Shown piece after piece: positions 27,124 through 42,100 of a stretch of 64,000 nucleotides of DNA. The notes beneath the pieces are model-generated. The model made no database searches, had not been told where the DNA came from, and saw only the letters and a list, made by a program, of their open reading frames with translations. The stretch is from the NCBI GenBank assembly GCA_964035545.1, contig OZ037767.1, positions 21,306,628-21,370,627 of the forward strand. Direction: 5' to 3'. The position numbers and the translations under genes were made by a program. The DNA is from Bugula neritina. Its lineage: Eukaryota > Bryozoa > Gymnolaemata > Cheilostomatida > Bugulidae. The number at the start of each line of letters is the position of its first letter. Positions within the stretch are counted from its first letter, which is position 1.

Positions 27124-30100
27124 ATGGCAGCATCTGGGGAAATGCTGACGGTTAGTCGACCTGGAACATCTGCCTCGTTTGGTTTCAGACCAGATTCCAA
27201 GTTGAGAATATCTCGACCCAACCTCAGCCGGTCTCAGACCAACCTCAAACCTATTGAGCGGTCGAGTGAGTTTTGTGTGGGCCTGTAAGCCACATTTCAC
27301 CTAACATGGAATATCATCCACCTTGCCATCACCTAGTACAAAGTGTCACCTAATATAATGTCACCTAGTATAGAGTGTCACTTAGTATAGAGTGTCACCT
27401 AGTATAGTGTGTCACCTAGTAGAGTGTCACCTAGTATAGTGTGTCACCTAGTATAGAGTGTCACCTAGTATAGAGTGTCACCTAGTATAGTGTGTCACCT
27501 AGTATAGAGTGTCATCTAGTGTAGAGTGTCACCTAGTATAGAGTGTCACCTATATTGAGTGTCACTTAGTATGAAGGGTTATTTACCTTTCCCATCATTC
27601 AGTAATGTAGAGAGAAAGTCATTAGACAGGTGCCATATAGGAACAGAATCAAGTGATAAATGAGTGAATATGTCACTCAAATACACTTATTAGGATTAGG
27701 TAACTGCAATGGGGTTATAATAAGTAAATAGATTAATTAGAGTCACTGCCCTTTCTTTTCATCTTTTCCATAGAGTTTGTTAACCTGGTGAACTGCCACT
27801 AGAACCTGATTGATATTGCTATACTGCCATTTGTATGCAAGTCATATGATCACACCACTGCCTGTTCTAGGTCCTTCGCCGGGAGTTGTCAACCCTAACC
27901 TGTCTAGTATTGAAGTAGAAAACTTACTGAGATCTCAAGTGAAGAGTAATTATGTGAAACTGCTTCAAGTAAGATCTTGCCTATCATCGGGTTATTTTAA
28001 AAATAATTGTAGTGAAACATGTTAACTCACTGACACGTTGACTCACTGACACGTTGACTCACTGATACATTGACTCACTGATACATTGACTCACTAATAC
28101 GTTGACTCACTGATGCATTGACTCACCCTTATGCTCTCTCTTTCTCTTTCAGGGGTTCCGTAACTATGACATCAATAGGATAGATGCCGTGAGCAAAGGG
28201 GAATTCCGTAGAGTTTTAGAAGCGTTCGCTTTATCTTTGACCTCAGAGCAATTTGAATCCATAATAGCCAAAGTTCCCACCGACAGGTCAGGGGCTCTGC
28301 TTTATGTTGAGTTTCTTGAGAGGTTCTATGGCAAAGACAAACCTTCTAAAGATGACTTTGCTGCTTCATACAGGTTTTTATCAACAATGTTTTGTTATAT
28401 TATCTCTATTTATAGTATATCTATCTACAGTATCTCTATCTACAGTATTTTTATCTACAGTATATCCATATACAGTATATCTACCTACAGTATATCTATC
28501 TGTAGTGTATCTATCTACAGTATATCTATCTATACTATAACAATCTACAGTATATCTATCTACAGTACATCTATATACTGTATATCTACCTACAGTATAG
28601 TTATCTACAAGAGCTCTATCTACAGTATATCTACCTACAATATGTGTACATACTACATACAATATGTCTATCTACAGTATCTCTATATATAATATCTCTA
28701 TATACAGTATCTCTATTTTATTATATAAGCCAGTGTATCAGGGTTGGGGTAATTGTAATTTGTAATTGTAATTGGCTGTAATTAATTACATTTTTTCAAG
28801 TAATTGAATGTAATTTGTAATTGAGGCTTAAAAATGTAATTGTAATTGTAATTGTAATTAGTTACATATCTAATGTAATTGATTTTTACAATTACTTTAT
28901 AATTACATGTCAATTACTTCAAACTTTTAAATCTTAAAAAACTCCTTCTTTTTCTACAATGCCTACTGTTAAATAACAAGTTCAGATAGTTAGGTCAATA
29001 TAGTAGGGTCATTCCATGCCAGCTCACCGAATTGCACGCGTCTATTTGCGTCTCAGATTTTGTTCATGTTTACACCAAATAGACCTACACATGCCTCAAG
29101 TACTCTTCTTCAGTATTTCTGACCTGACACAAATTTTTTTGAGAACTGACTACTTTTGTGGACAAAGGTTGAGAAACATTTTGAGTAAAATTTGTGATTT
29201 CTACTTTTAGACTAATCTATAAACGTCTATATCTCAATCATTTTTCTAGCCTGAGCCTTAAAATTTGCTGTGTGATTTGATAATACCTATCAATTTGCAC
29301 TAGTAGCAACACATATTACAGAATACTTTGTGTGCATATATGCAAAGTCATTGAATATGAACAAATCTTTGTAAATTTTGAAAAATTTCAAATACTCGCC
29401 TAATCAAATTTTAAATTACTTATAAATTGGTTTAAAAGTATAAATCACAAATTTTCCTCAAAATATTTTTCAACCTTTGTTCACCAAAGTAGTAATTTCG
29501 CAAAGTGTTTTTGTGTCAGGCCAGAAATATTCACGAATGGTGATCTGAACATGTGTAGGTCCATTTAGTGTAAATATGAGCAAAATCTGAGACACAAAGA
29601 TGTGGGACCCCTTGAAAGTTGGTTGATTTGATATGGAATGATATAATAGTATCACTGTAGAAAACAAAAGAGGTTCACCACTGTCAACACTGCCCCTGGT
29701 AGCTAGACCCTAGAAGTGACTTCTATTTATTCCTTGTGAGAACAAAAGTAATTGTAATTGTAATTAATTACATTGCCATGTAATTGTAATTGTAATTAAT
29801 TACATTTATTTTTTACTGTAATTATAATTGTAATTGTAATTGACAAATCTTCATGTAATTGTAATTGTAATTAATTACATTTACATGTAATTGACCCCAA
29901 CCCTGCAGTGTATATATGTATATGTATAAGATAACTGATGTGGTATTGCGTCACACGCTGTAGAGTTGTAAAAACCCCAGTGAAGCAGCCAGTAGAGGTG
30001 AATATGGATATGGTAGAGAAACAGCTGCAAGAAAAAATCAAATTGAATGCCAAAGACTTCATCAAGTCTTTTCACCTTTTTGATTACAACAGAGATGGTC

Positions 30101-33100
30101 GAATTCAACGTCATGACTTCCGGAAAGTTCTGGACAACAATGCAATAAAGCTCAACGACTCTCAGTTTGAAAAGTGAGTTTGTATCTCATTCATCTTTTT
30201 CAGCTGTGATATATCTTCCATCAGTCTTTTTTTCTGTTTTCTAAATGATAAGTTCTGCTTAATACCAAACTTATTAAAACGTTCTTTTTTAGTATTGTGC
30301 ATGACTTTGTTATGTAATTTTACCGTAAATATATAACATTACAAATATTTGTGTGCAGCTATGACATCATGTGTGTAGCTATGTATCACATGTGTGATAC
30401 TCTATGATGTCATGTGTATTTGTGTAAATATGACATACCCGCATGCACACGCACGCGCACACACACGCGCACGCACACAGACACGCACACACAGATGATA
30501 TACAGTGATGCTTTATTCTAAACAGGTTATGGATGAGGTACGACTTTCACCACACCGGTACAATGGACTACAAGGACTTCCTCAGACGACTTGGTGTAAA
30601 GATAATGCAACCTCTCTCTCAGGTCAACAAGCCTCCTTGTAAGTTCTGTTTGCTTTCACTCCCTAAATTGCTATTCGCTATAGTATTTTCAGTGTGAATT
30701 TCAGTGTATATTATTCACAAGTTGGCTATGATCTTTGGTAGTAATTGCTTATATCAAGTCAGTGCTCCTCAGGGTTCACACTCATTCTAATGCAGCCATG
30801 TGATCATTTGGGATTTTGGAATACCTGCTAGATTTGTTGAGGAGTTAGTCTTCTCTAGTAATATTATAGCTAATGTTGTGTGTGTTCTTAGCTTTTGGTG
30901 TCAATACCAGAGCACCTGCTAAGCCTGCCAATGAGTCAGTCTCCCCTCTGAAGCATCTGAATATTGATCAGTTAGACAGAGAGTTTAGAAGGCGGGTGAG
31001 TGGTACTTCATTACCAGTATAGTTATTCAGTCTTTAACTATAAATATTATCTCGGCACGAGGTTGGAAAATGAAAGTGATGTACTAAAAACTTTAAGAAC
31101 ATAATTTTGTTTTAAATTAATAATGTTTTTTTTGATGTTTTTATAGAGTTTTAATTGCATTTTAATGGTCTATCAATGGTTACTGTTGTGATTATTAGTT
31201 TTGTGATGAACTTGCAATTGTCTTCTCTTGTTATTTGATTGTTGTAAGATTTTTCATTCACTAGATGAGGACCAACTATGTGAATGTCAAAAGAGCTCTC
31301 AACGCATGTGATAAAAACAATGACGGGTTTATCTCCCTTGTTGATTTGAGAGCTGTGTTGTCTGCATTTACTATACCAATGTCTGAGCAACTGTTTGTAC
31401 AACTGATGGAGAGGTGAGCTTCTACTGCTTACTCTGGTATTACCTCGGTACATATATTACTTACTCTGATATTACTTCACTACATCTATCACTTACTTTG
31501 GTATTACCTCAGTACATATATTTTTTACTCTGGTATTACCTTAGTACATATAGTACTTGATAATACATTATCACCAACTACTCTAGTATATTGTTATTGT
31601 GTATTACCACTAACCACTCTTTTTGTTTAGGGCTCAGATTAAAGCTAGTGGCCAAGTGTGTTGGGGAGTTGTTCTCTCAAAATTTCAAGATCCCCAGTCT
31701 GAAGGAAATGGTCAGAGTATTCCAATCAAGTCCAATCATAAATATTTCCCAGTGAAACAGTACAATGAGGAGGCAACTTCTGACGAGTTGTGGAATCTCT
31801 TACATCGTCATGTGACCAGTGCATATGGATCATTCAAAAACGCTTTTCTTCAAATGGATGAGGTGTGTGTAGAATATGATGCGGCTGAATGGTTTTATAA
31901 TATAAACTGTTTTTATAGTTTCTACCAGTCTTGAATTTTTAGTGAAACAAATCAACTTTCTATTTATTGTTCTCTTAGCACAATATGTTAAAAATTGCGA
32001 AGCACTTTTCGTTGTATTGCAGTTAGTTTGTATTGCCACGGTTTAAGAAAATAATGGTTGTCTTAAAAATGCAGGGTCATACGGGACGCATCTCTAAGAA
32101 AGACATCAAGAAGGTATTACAGAACTTCAAAATTCGTCTAAGCAAATCACAGTTGAACAAGTTGATGAAGCGATTAGATCCTGAAGATTTAAACTCTATC
32201 GACTACCAGTCTTTCCTCTCTATATTTGAACCAAGGTAGCTGTTGTTTTGCTACTCATGTGAACGCTAATGAAGTGTTTCACTTCTAGTTAGTTTGAGTA
32301 ATCATTGTTTGATCTATGTCAACTTAGTATACATGTACTCTGTCTACTTAGTACTCATGTACTCTGTCCATTACGCTACCATGACAACTTCTTAAAATAA
32401 TGTATGCATATAATAATATGAAGTAAACATAAAAATATTTTATATTATATTATGCAAAATAATGTTATGTTAGGGAGACCAACGAAGGCCACAAATGGTT
32501 GCATTCTGAACACAGATATAACGAGGAGCAGAAGCCAGTTATCCTAGCCTGGGATACTGTGAGTACTATTTAGTAACTACTTCTTGACTTTATGCTGGGA
32601 TATTAAGACTAGTACCAAGTCTAAGTACATGTTGCATGATATCTTCTTGATGTTATGATATAATGTATGTAGTGTCAGTTGACAACACGCTTGTACAACA
32701 TAATCTTATGTCTAGGTTGATGAGATCCTTTGCCAGAAGCTAACTGAAAACTGGAGCATAATATCACCAAAACTTAAATCTTATGATCCTCTAAACTCTG
32801 CCAAAATCAACAAATCTTTACTTAGAAAAATCATCACTCAGTACTGCATACCCATATCTGATGATCACTTCAACTAGTAAGTACTGTGTATAAGTATCTA
32901 GTGATCATTTCAACTAACTAGTACACAATATATACTAGTAATTGGTAATCACTTTAACTAGTATGTATCATATACTAGTAACTAGTGATTATAATCACTA
33001 GTAAGTACGGTATGCTAATAACAGGTAGTAACTTCAACTAATAAGTACTGTGTACAAGTGTCTAGTGACTATTGCAGTATGATATCACGTCTAGAGGATT

Positions 33101-36100
33101 ATGAAGGCGATAAAGTCAACTACATAGAATGGCTATCTAAGTTGGGAGTTGATGTACAGCCTGGTGACATCACGGGACTCAGCACACAGATCTTCAACTC
33201 TCACAATACAGAGTTAGACAAGCGATATCACGATCAACTCTCCAGGTTCGTAGCTACAAGTGTCGTACAGTCAGTTACATAAGTGTTGTATAGTCAGTTA
33301 CGGAGGTGTCATACAGTCAGTTGCAGAGGTATCATACAGTCAGTTACATGAGTGTTGTTTAGTTAGCTACAGAGGTGCCATGCAGTCAGTTACAGAGGTA
33401 TCATACAGTCAGCTACATGAGTGTTGTATAGTCAGTTACAGAGGTATCATACAGTCAATTACAGAGGTGTCTTGCAGTCAGTTGCAGAGGTATCATACTC
33501 ATTTTGATTTATTTTTGCTCAACTTCTATCCCCTCACCCACAGACATGTTGAGACCGACAAGAATCTACTGGACAGGACGGCTTTCATGACTCCAGAGGA
33601 GGTGCTCATACGTCTGCGTGACAGAATGTTGCAGCACAAGAAGAGTATCCGCGATGCCTTCCTTCTCTTTGACAAGAAAAATTCCGGAAAAATTTCCAAA
33701 AAAGACTTCAGACAGGTAAGTTATCTACTCGTGAAAGAAATCTAAATTTGATTTAAAGAATTTACAAGTTCTACTACTTTTAACTAGTAAATTGATTGGG
33801 AGTAAAATAGGCGAGTGTTTCACAAAAGGGTCTTGTTACAAGGAACTATGGGATTATTATTGTCACTGTTTCGTGCTATTCTGATAATTAATATTATTTA
33901 ATAATAATACTTTATAATAATGAGGTTTCAGTATAAGTTGATACACTGTATGTGTGTATTGTGTATGTGTGTATTGTGTATGTGTGTACTGTGTATGTGT
34001 GTACTGTGTATGTGTGTACTGTGTATGTGTGTACTGTGTATGTCTGTACTGTGTATGTCTGTACTGTGTATGTGTGTGTGTACTGTGTATGTGTGTACTG
34101 TGTATGTGTGCACTGTGTATGTGTGTGTGTACCGTGTGTGTGTACTGTGTATGTGTGTACTGTGTATGTGTGTACTGTGTGTGTGTACTGTGTATGTGTG
34201 TATTGTGTATGTCTATACTGTGTATGTCTATACTGTGTATGTGTGTACTGTGTATGTGTGTACTGTGTATGTGTGTACTGTGTATGTGTGTACTGTGTAT
34301 GTGTGTACTTTATTACTTATACAGGTTCTTGTACAACAAGGCATGTTGTTGGATGATGAGATGTTCTCCCAAGTCTGCAATTTGCTCAACTTTCACAGAG
34401 GTGAGTTAGTTATGCTACAGAGGTGGGTCAGTTATACTACAGAGGTAAGTTAGTTATACTACAAAGGTGAGTCAGTTATACTACAGAGATGAGTTAGTTA
34501 TACTACAGAGGTGAGTTAGTTATACTACAGAGGTGAGTCAGTTATACTACAGATGTGAGTCAGTTATACTACAGAGGTGAGTTAGTTATACTACAGAGGT
34601 GAGTCAGTCATACTACAGAGGTGAGTTAGTTATACTACAGAGGTGAGTCAGTTATACTACAAAGGTGAGTCAGTTATACTACAGAGGTGGGTCAGTTATA
34701 CTACAGAGGTGAGTTAGTTATACTACAGAGGTGAGTTAGTTATACTACAGAGGTGAGTCAGTCATACTACAGAGGTGAGTCAGTCATACTACAGAGGTGA
34801 GTTAGTTATACTACAGAGGTGAGTTAGTTATACTACAGAGGTGAGTTAGTTATACTACAGAGGTGAGTCAGTTATACTACAGAGGTGAGTTAGTTATACT
34901 ACAGAGGTGAATCAGTTATACTATAGAGGTGAGTCAGTTATACTACAGAGGGCGAGGAAATCATGACAGTCTGTAAGTTAGTGTTGTATATTGTTATTGA
35001 CTTGAATAACTGTACGAGTCATGTGCTGCCCTCTAGTGGAGTTTCACGCTGTCAACAGGTTACATGGACTACTATTCCTTCATTACGTCATTTGACGTGC
35101 CAAAAGATCAGCAAGGCAGCATCATGAGCGACATCAAACAGTCGGGCAACCATAAGGTGTACCAGCATAGGGGAGACAATTGTGGCATGACTGCAGATGA
35201 AGCGGAGAAGAAATTACGCAGCAAACTGAGGGAGAACTTTGCAGTTGGTTTCATATATTATACTAATACACTGTATTATACTGTAATATATTATTATATG
35301 TATTGTTATATTAGGTTATATGCATGTATTATATTGTAATATACTGTATTATACAGTAATACACTGCATTATACTGTAATCTGTAACTACTATTCATGAT
35401 ATCCTAGGATTTGCGAGGGGCCTTCTATAAGTTTGATGCAGATCACAACGGGCTGGTCTCAAAGAGCGACTTTCAGAGGATGTTGGACTCGTTCATGATC
35501 ATCATGTCTGAGACAGAGTTTGAGTTACTGTGTAGCAGACTGGGGCTCACCTCTAACAAGTCTAGGATCAGCTACCATGACTTCCTTCGCAGATTCGAGA
35601 CTCTGGATACAGCAGAAGGTCATAAGGTCAGTCGCTGTTCTTTCTGATTGGTGAAATATACTATATTGTATTATACTACATCGTATTATACTACATCGTA
35701 TTATACTACATTGTATTATACTATATTGTATTATACTACATCGTATTATACTATATTGTATTATACTACATCGTATTATACTATATTGTATTATACTATA
35801 TTGTATTATACTACATCGTATTATACTACATTGTATTATACTACATTGTATCATACTACACTGTTTTATGATGACAGTGGCTAGTCTCGGACCACAAGTT
35901 CAACTACGTCCAGGAAACTCCCAACCTAACCGCAGACGAGGCCCACTCACTCATACAACAGAAAGGTCACAGGCAGTGGAAGGATCTATCCAAGGCGTTC
36001 ATCTCTCTAGACACCAACAAGAGAGGCACCATCAACAGGAAGGAGATGCGGGAGTTGTTGCACCGCTTTATTCTGCCCATGACTGACGCAGAGTTTGGTA

Positions 36101-39100
36101 AACTGTGGGCAAGGTTAGTTGGTACAGTAATATGTCACAACACTATGTCACATTACTCTGTCACATTACTATATCACATTACTCTGTCACATTACTCTGT
36201 TACATTACTACGTCACATCACTATGTCACATTACTTTGCCATTGCCCAAGGCTATTACATGCCATATTATATGCCATATTATATAGTGTTGTATTATATG
36301 CCATATTATGTAATACTGTATTAGATAATATTACATAGCATATATTGGGTATGTCCATCAGGTATGACACTGACAAGAAGGGCTATATTACCCACCAGCA
36401 GTTTCTCAACAAAATAGGAGTCAACTTTGCACCGGGAGACGATTCTGGCACCTCTAAGAAGATAGTAGACGGTAGCCTGAAGACCTTGGAGGATCACCAC
36501 GCAAATATGGTGATGAAACACGAACTGCAGACGTACAACCAGGCCACCACCGCCTTCAACATGTCCACTGAGCAGATATTCACTCAGCTAAGGTATAAAT
36601 AGACATAGTGAACATGGAGTCACAACTTTATGTCACACCTTTATTTCACAACTTTATGTGACAACTGTAACATACAGTTGTCACATACAGCTGTATGCCA
36701 CAACTACATTTTACAGTGTAGTATAATGCAAGCAGTGTAGAGGTTGTGTATGATATAGGTATTTTCTAGGATATCATCATATAATTAGTGTGTACTGGCA
36801 CTAGAGTTGAGAAGGTGATAAATGGTGAACGTTGCAGCAGTCATGCGTATTCAATGCTATGATTAACCATCCCTCTTGCAGCTGTGCAGTATAGGCTGGA
36901 GAGAAATATTCAAAACTTTAAACCTTCAATATCATATTGCATACGAATTTACCTCCCCTGATGCATTAGCTTTCACTGTTGCATGATGGTCTGTTGGTTA
37001 AAATTTCCAGAGACCGTATTAGAGAAGCTTACAGCGACATGTACAAGGCATTCAAGAAATATGACCTTGAGAAATGTGGCTATGTCAGCATGATGGATCT
37101 GAGAAAGATACTAAACGACTTCAGCTACATCCTCTCTGATGAGCAGTTTACCCAGCTTATGGTCAGGTTAGTATTCTGTGGGCACATATTACCTGCATGC
37201 TAGCAGTGTGCGATGAGTGTGATATTACATGGTAGCAGTGATGTGTGTATACTACAGTAGAAATGTAACGTGCATACTACAGTAGCAGTAATATGTGTAT
37301 ACTACAGTAACAGTAATGTATATGCTGCAGTAGCAATACTATGTATAATACAGTAACAGAGATGTGTATACTACAATAACGGTAATATTATATAGTGACT
37401 ACATGCTGTATCAATGGGAAGGTAACTCCACATTTTGCACTATTTTATTGTGTTCACTTTAAAGCTTCAGTTCAGTCCATTCTTATCTTTTAAGGGCACA
37501 TATCTTCTAATGTTCACTATTTCTATGCATTTAATGCATCTAAACCTTATGTCTGTGTACCAGCACACCTCTACATTCTTTCTTTGTCACATCTTCACAG
37601 CCCTAGCCAAGGCTCAATAGTAACCCAGTCATAATGGGAAGAAATTAGAAATGTGATTTCTTTAGGAAATAGAAAGCATTTATTCAGCCTTTTGTTATGC
37701 ATTTGCTACAACATTGTATGGTGCACAATTCATAGCTGTTTACATCCGCTGCCAGTTGATTGTTGCTAAGTAACAGTGTGGCAGCATTGGATGTGGTTCT
37801 CTAAGTTAGGTATGCATATTGACTCTTACCAGTGACTGCTCACTGTTTACTGCTATAGTCAGTCACAGTGAAAGTCACTGATAGTGAAGGTGAGTAGACA
37901 CTGGTATTAGTACTTGTTGCCTACAGGTATACATAAATTTGTGTCATTTTTTTCTTATTGGAGTTTTAGTGGGTTAGAATTTACCTACACGCATGCACGA
38001 TTTCAGCTTATTATTGTGTCAAAATGTAGTCCAATTTGATCTGTAACATTGGACTACTTCAAAATTATTATACATATGTTTTAGTATATTGCCATAAAAT
38101 AGAATTTAGAAGCAGTAGTGGAGAAGTTGAGATAACCTAAGTTCTTTAATTTTATTGTTAAGTTTTGGTTTGGGGCACCGGTTGAAATTTTTGCGAGAAC
38201 TTAACTTCTTATGCTACATTTCTAATCTAGAACACAGGCTTTTATCAATTTCTCCATTACTGTACCTACCTCTAAAATAGTTTAATAATATAAATATATT
38301 GTTTTAACTGGTGCTCTATGTTTTATATCATGTATCAATTAGACACTTTGCACAGCATGATTACATTATTATAGTAATTATTAGAATTATATTAAATGAT
38401 GTTTATTCATACTCTCTTGTAGAATTGGGTTCTCTGAGGAGACAAGTAAACTGGACTATACTAAGTTCCTTCAAGCGTTTGAAGAAGGAAGGAAGGATCA
38501 GTACGAGCCCGCACTACCTGACGTCACTCACTACAAGCACTTTGACCACCTGTCACCTGAGAAGGCTGAGGCTAAACTGATTAAATACACCACAGAGCAA
38601 TCTGCTGCCTTGACAGCGGTGAGTAATATAATATATGATAGTAGTGAGTAATATGATGGTAGTGATTAATGTAATACGATAATAATAGTGTTAATATAAT
38701 ATGATGGTAGTGAGTAATATATGATAGTAGTAAGTAATATATGATAGTAGTAAGTAATATATGATAGTAGTGAGTAATATATGATAGTAGTAAGTAATAT
38801 AATATTATAGTAGTAAGTAATATAATATTATAGTAGTGAGCAATATAATGTGTCAATAGTAATATAATATCATAGTAATGAAATATTCCAACTATGCAAG
38901 CCAGTTATTGATTTGTGTGGCATTGTCTACACATAAAGAGATGACAATTCCTCTACCAGGAATAATGTCACGTGTTATCGTAACACAGCCTGTCAAATAG
39001 ACCAGCTGTCAGCCAATAGGAGGTTATTTGATGTGTTATCTAAAGCAAATAGCAACGCTCCTATGATACAGTACAGTGCATTGTATACAGTATAGACTAT

Positions 39101-42100
39101 AGTGTCTCATGCAATTGTTTACTCGTCTCTAAGGATGCACTGCAACAGTCAGTCAATATCTTAACACTAAATGCTAGACTCACTCTGAACACAAGCAGCA
39201 CTGCTGCAGCAGCATAATATATTATATGAGGCTATAGCTCAGTTCTATACACTTGGCTGGTGAAAGGCGGTGGGCTATGGATATGCCCCGTAGTCTAGTG
39301 AGCTGTAGTAACACCGAGTCTTACTCTAGGATTAATACTGACTCTTCAACAACTCAGAATAATATAAACTTTACTAACTGTAGACTCGTGAGTGCATCGT
39401 AATTTCATGGCTTATCTAATATACACTGTATAATATATACAGTGTTTGTACAGTATATACTGTACAGCACAGTGTATGTACAGTGTACTCTCAGTATACA
39501 TACAGTATATGTACAGTGTATGTATGTAAAGTAAATTTATATGTTGTATACAGTGTATAGGTATACACTGTTTGTACAATACATGTACATTGTATGTACC
39601 ATATACTGTATATATAGTATATGTGTATATTTTATATGTATAGTATATGTAGCCCTACAGTATAAACATGTATGCTTGTATAGTAAATAAACATATTAAT
39701 AATTTTGTTCATATTTTTACACTAAAGGTAGTACTTTTTATACTTCACTCCTTGTGGCATGTGTTTGCATGTGCTAGCATGTGTTAGCATGGGCTGGCAT
39801 ATGTTGGCACGTGTTGGCATGTGCTAGCGTACACGTGTTGACATGTGCTTGCATGTGTTAAAATGTGTTGGTATGTGTTGGTATGTGTGAGATACTGACT
39901 TCAAGTTTTGTTCTTCTAGATTTTCCAAGCCATTGACAAAGATAATACAGGAAGGGTGAAGGTTGAAGATTTCCGGAGAGTTCTTGACTCTTTCTGTTTC
40001 AAAATGACTGACTCGCAGTTCCGGAGTGTGATAAATAAACTCAAATCCAATGGCCAATCAGATATCAGTTACCCTGCTTTCATGGATGCTTATCTAGCTG
40101 GCACGAATATGCAAGTGAGTGGCATAAAGTCTCTTAACAATCACAGAGCTGTATTTATCTTTAGCTATACTTTCTGCTACATCTTCAGCCAATCAAAAGG
40201 CTGCTTATGAGTTTCTGTGAATTTACAACCTTAAAGTTTGTGAAATCTGCTACACTCTCAAGGTCATTTGATCTCATTTATCTTCTAAGGCTAAAATTAC
40301 ATTCGCAGCTTGTGATTTTCTTTTCATTAGAACGTAGATTTCAATGACAGACTGATGACTGACCTGCGAACGGCAACCGACAGCTTGTCTGGTGAGTCGT
40401 TTCTCCAGACATTACGAGACGCTGTCAGCAACAAGTTCTATCACATAGCTAGACACTTTGCTGAGATTGACTATGCCAAGATTGGAGTTGTCTCTCGTGA
40501 TGATTTTCATGATGTTATCGCTAAGCACTGCTTCAGAATGACTCAGAATCAGTTCGACAATCTCTGGTCAACTTTGAAAGTCAATCAGTTTGGTGAGTGA
40601 TGCTTTTAATACCTGCAGTTGGAGGGGGTTATCAGCCCCCCCTAATTAGATAGCTATATAGCCAATGATCAGTAAAATATTGTATACAGTAGGGGTGGGC
40701 AATTGAGGATCCCATAGCTATCTGTGGCCCTTAGCCCATTTTTCAGTGGCCCTTTTAATGCTTAGAATAAATAAAAACTGCTATACGCGTTCTGATTACA
40801 CAGCATAGGTTTGGCGACAAATTACTTTATTATAACAAAATATAATATGTGGCCCTTCGTTCTGGTGGGCTTCTGAACTTGGCCCTCGTGCAAAAGAAGT
40901 TGCCCACCTCGGGTATACAGTATGTCACAGTTCACACTCTAAACCTCCATCTCTTCTCCAGGCAACGTAGATTACAGAGACTTCCTCAAAACATTCTCGT
41001 CAAGTCAATTTATAAAAGCACCGCAAGCTAACGGGGACGGCAGGCAGTCTACGCTACTTGATCAACGGCCAGGCACCCAGGTTAGCTACATCATATTATG
41101 TTTAGAGCTGTGAGCTTAGCTCAGTTGTATGTAATACAACTTAAAGTTACGCTCACTACTCAATAGATGTATATTATGTGGCACAATTTGGAGTTACCTT
41201 TCCTGTTATGTGGTGTTGTAGAATGGAATAGAGCGAGAGCTACTGTTTAGCAGAAGTCAGTCGCGAGCAGGGAGTCGTATGCTGGCTAGTAGAGCGGGAG
41301 GGGGAGGACCGGCCCGCGCTGTGACCCCAATGGTCAACGCTGAGACTATCGAGGCAAGAATCAAGTCAGTTGTGAGTCGCAACTGGAAGAAGGTGCAGGA
41401 ACAGTGTAGGCAGTGGGACTTGTCTAACTCTGGCGAGATTGAAGTCAGTCAGTTCAAAGGTAAGAGTCCTTTGCTGAATCTCTATTTTGTACATTTCTAT
41501 TCTCAGTTAAATCTCTGTTCACATTTGCATGTAGTTACACATCTTGTTTCAATTCTTGTTAAGCTTGTGGCTTCATTTAAATAAAATATGTTGTTAGTTT
41601 CAGAAATGTCTAACTTTTTCAATAAAAATTCAAAACTTACAGTTTACGGAGATGCTTTTTGTGTAAAAATCTTTTCACTTGTTTCTAGAATTATGTGATA
41701 AATTCAAGTTTAACCTTGACCCTGCTGACTTCCACCTCCTTTCTATCAAATTTGACATCAACAACAATGGCCGCTTCTCATACACCCACTTCCTGAAGCA
41801 CTTTGTTCTCACTGTGACCCCTCATAGTCCGGGTGTGAGAGAAAGATCACAACTTCCAGAGACTAAGGCACAGGTAAGGTCCTGTGTGAAGTTCAAGGCC
41901 ACACCTTGCTTAAGTTGTGTGGTCACATTTGAGAATCTTAGTACATGGAAGTCTTGTTTTCTTGAGTTTAGTCTGAACTCTCATGTTAGCTTTATTGTTC
42001 TAGTGAGCTATAAAATATATATTCAGCTACACAGTTTATGTGCATTGAAATCGCATACTATAATCCATTGCTAAGATTTATTGATCAAACTAACGTATTT

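Noticed and set aside
33920-34453. Overlapping Cys/Val/Tyr-rich ORFs of 134-177 codons
   Set aside because: They derive from the 15-bp TGTGTA repeat of EFCAB6 intron 13 and cross the splice sites of exon 14.
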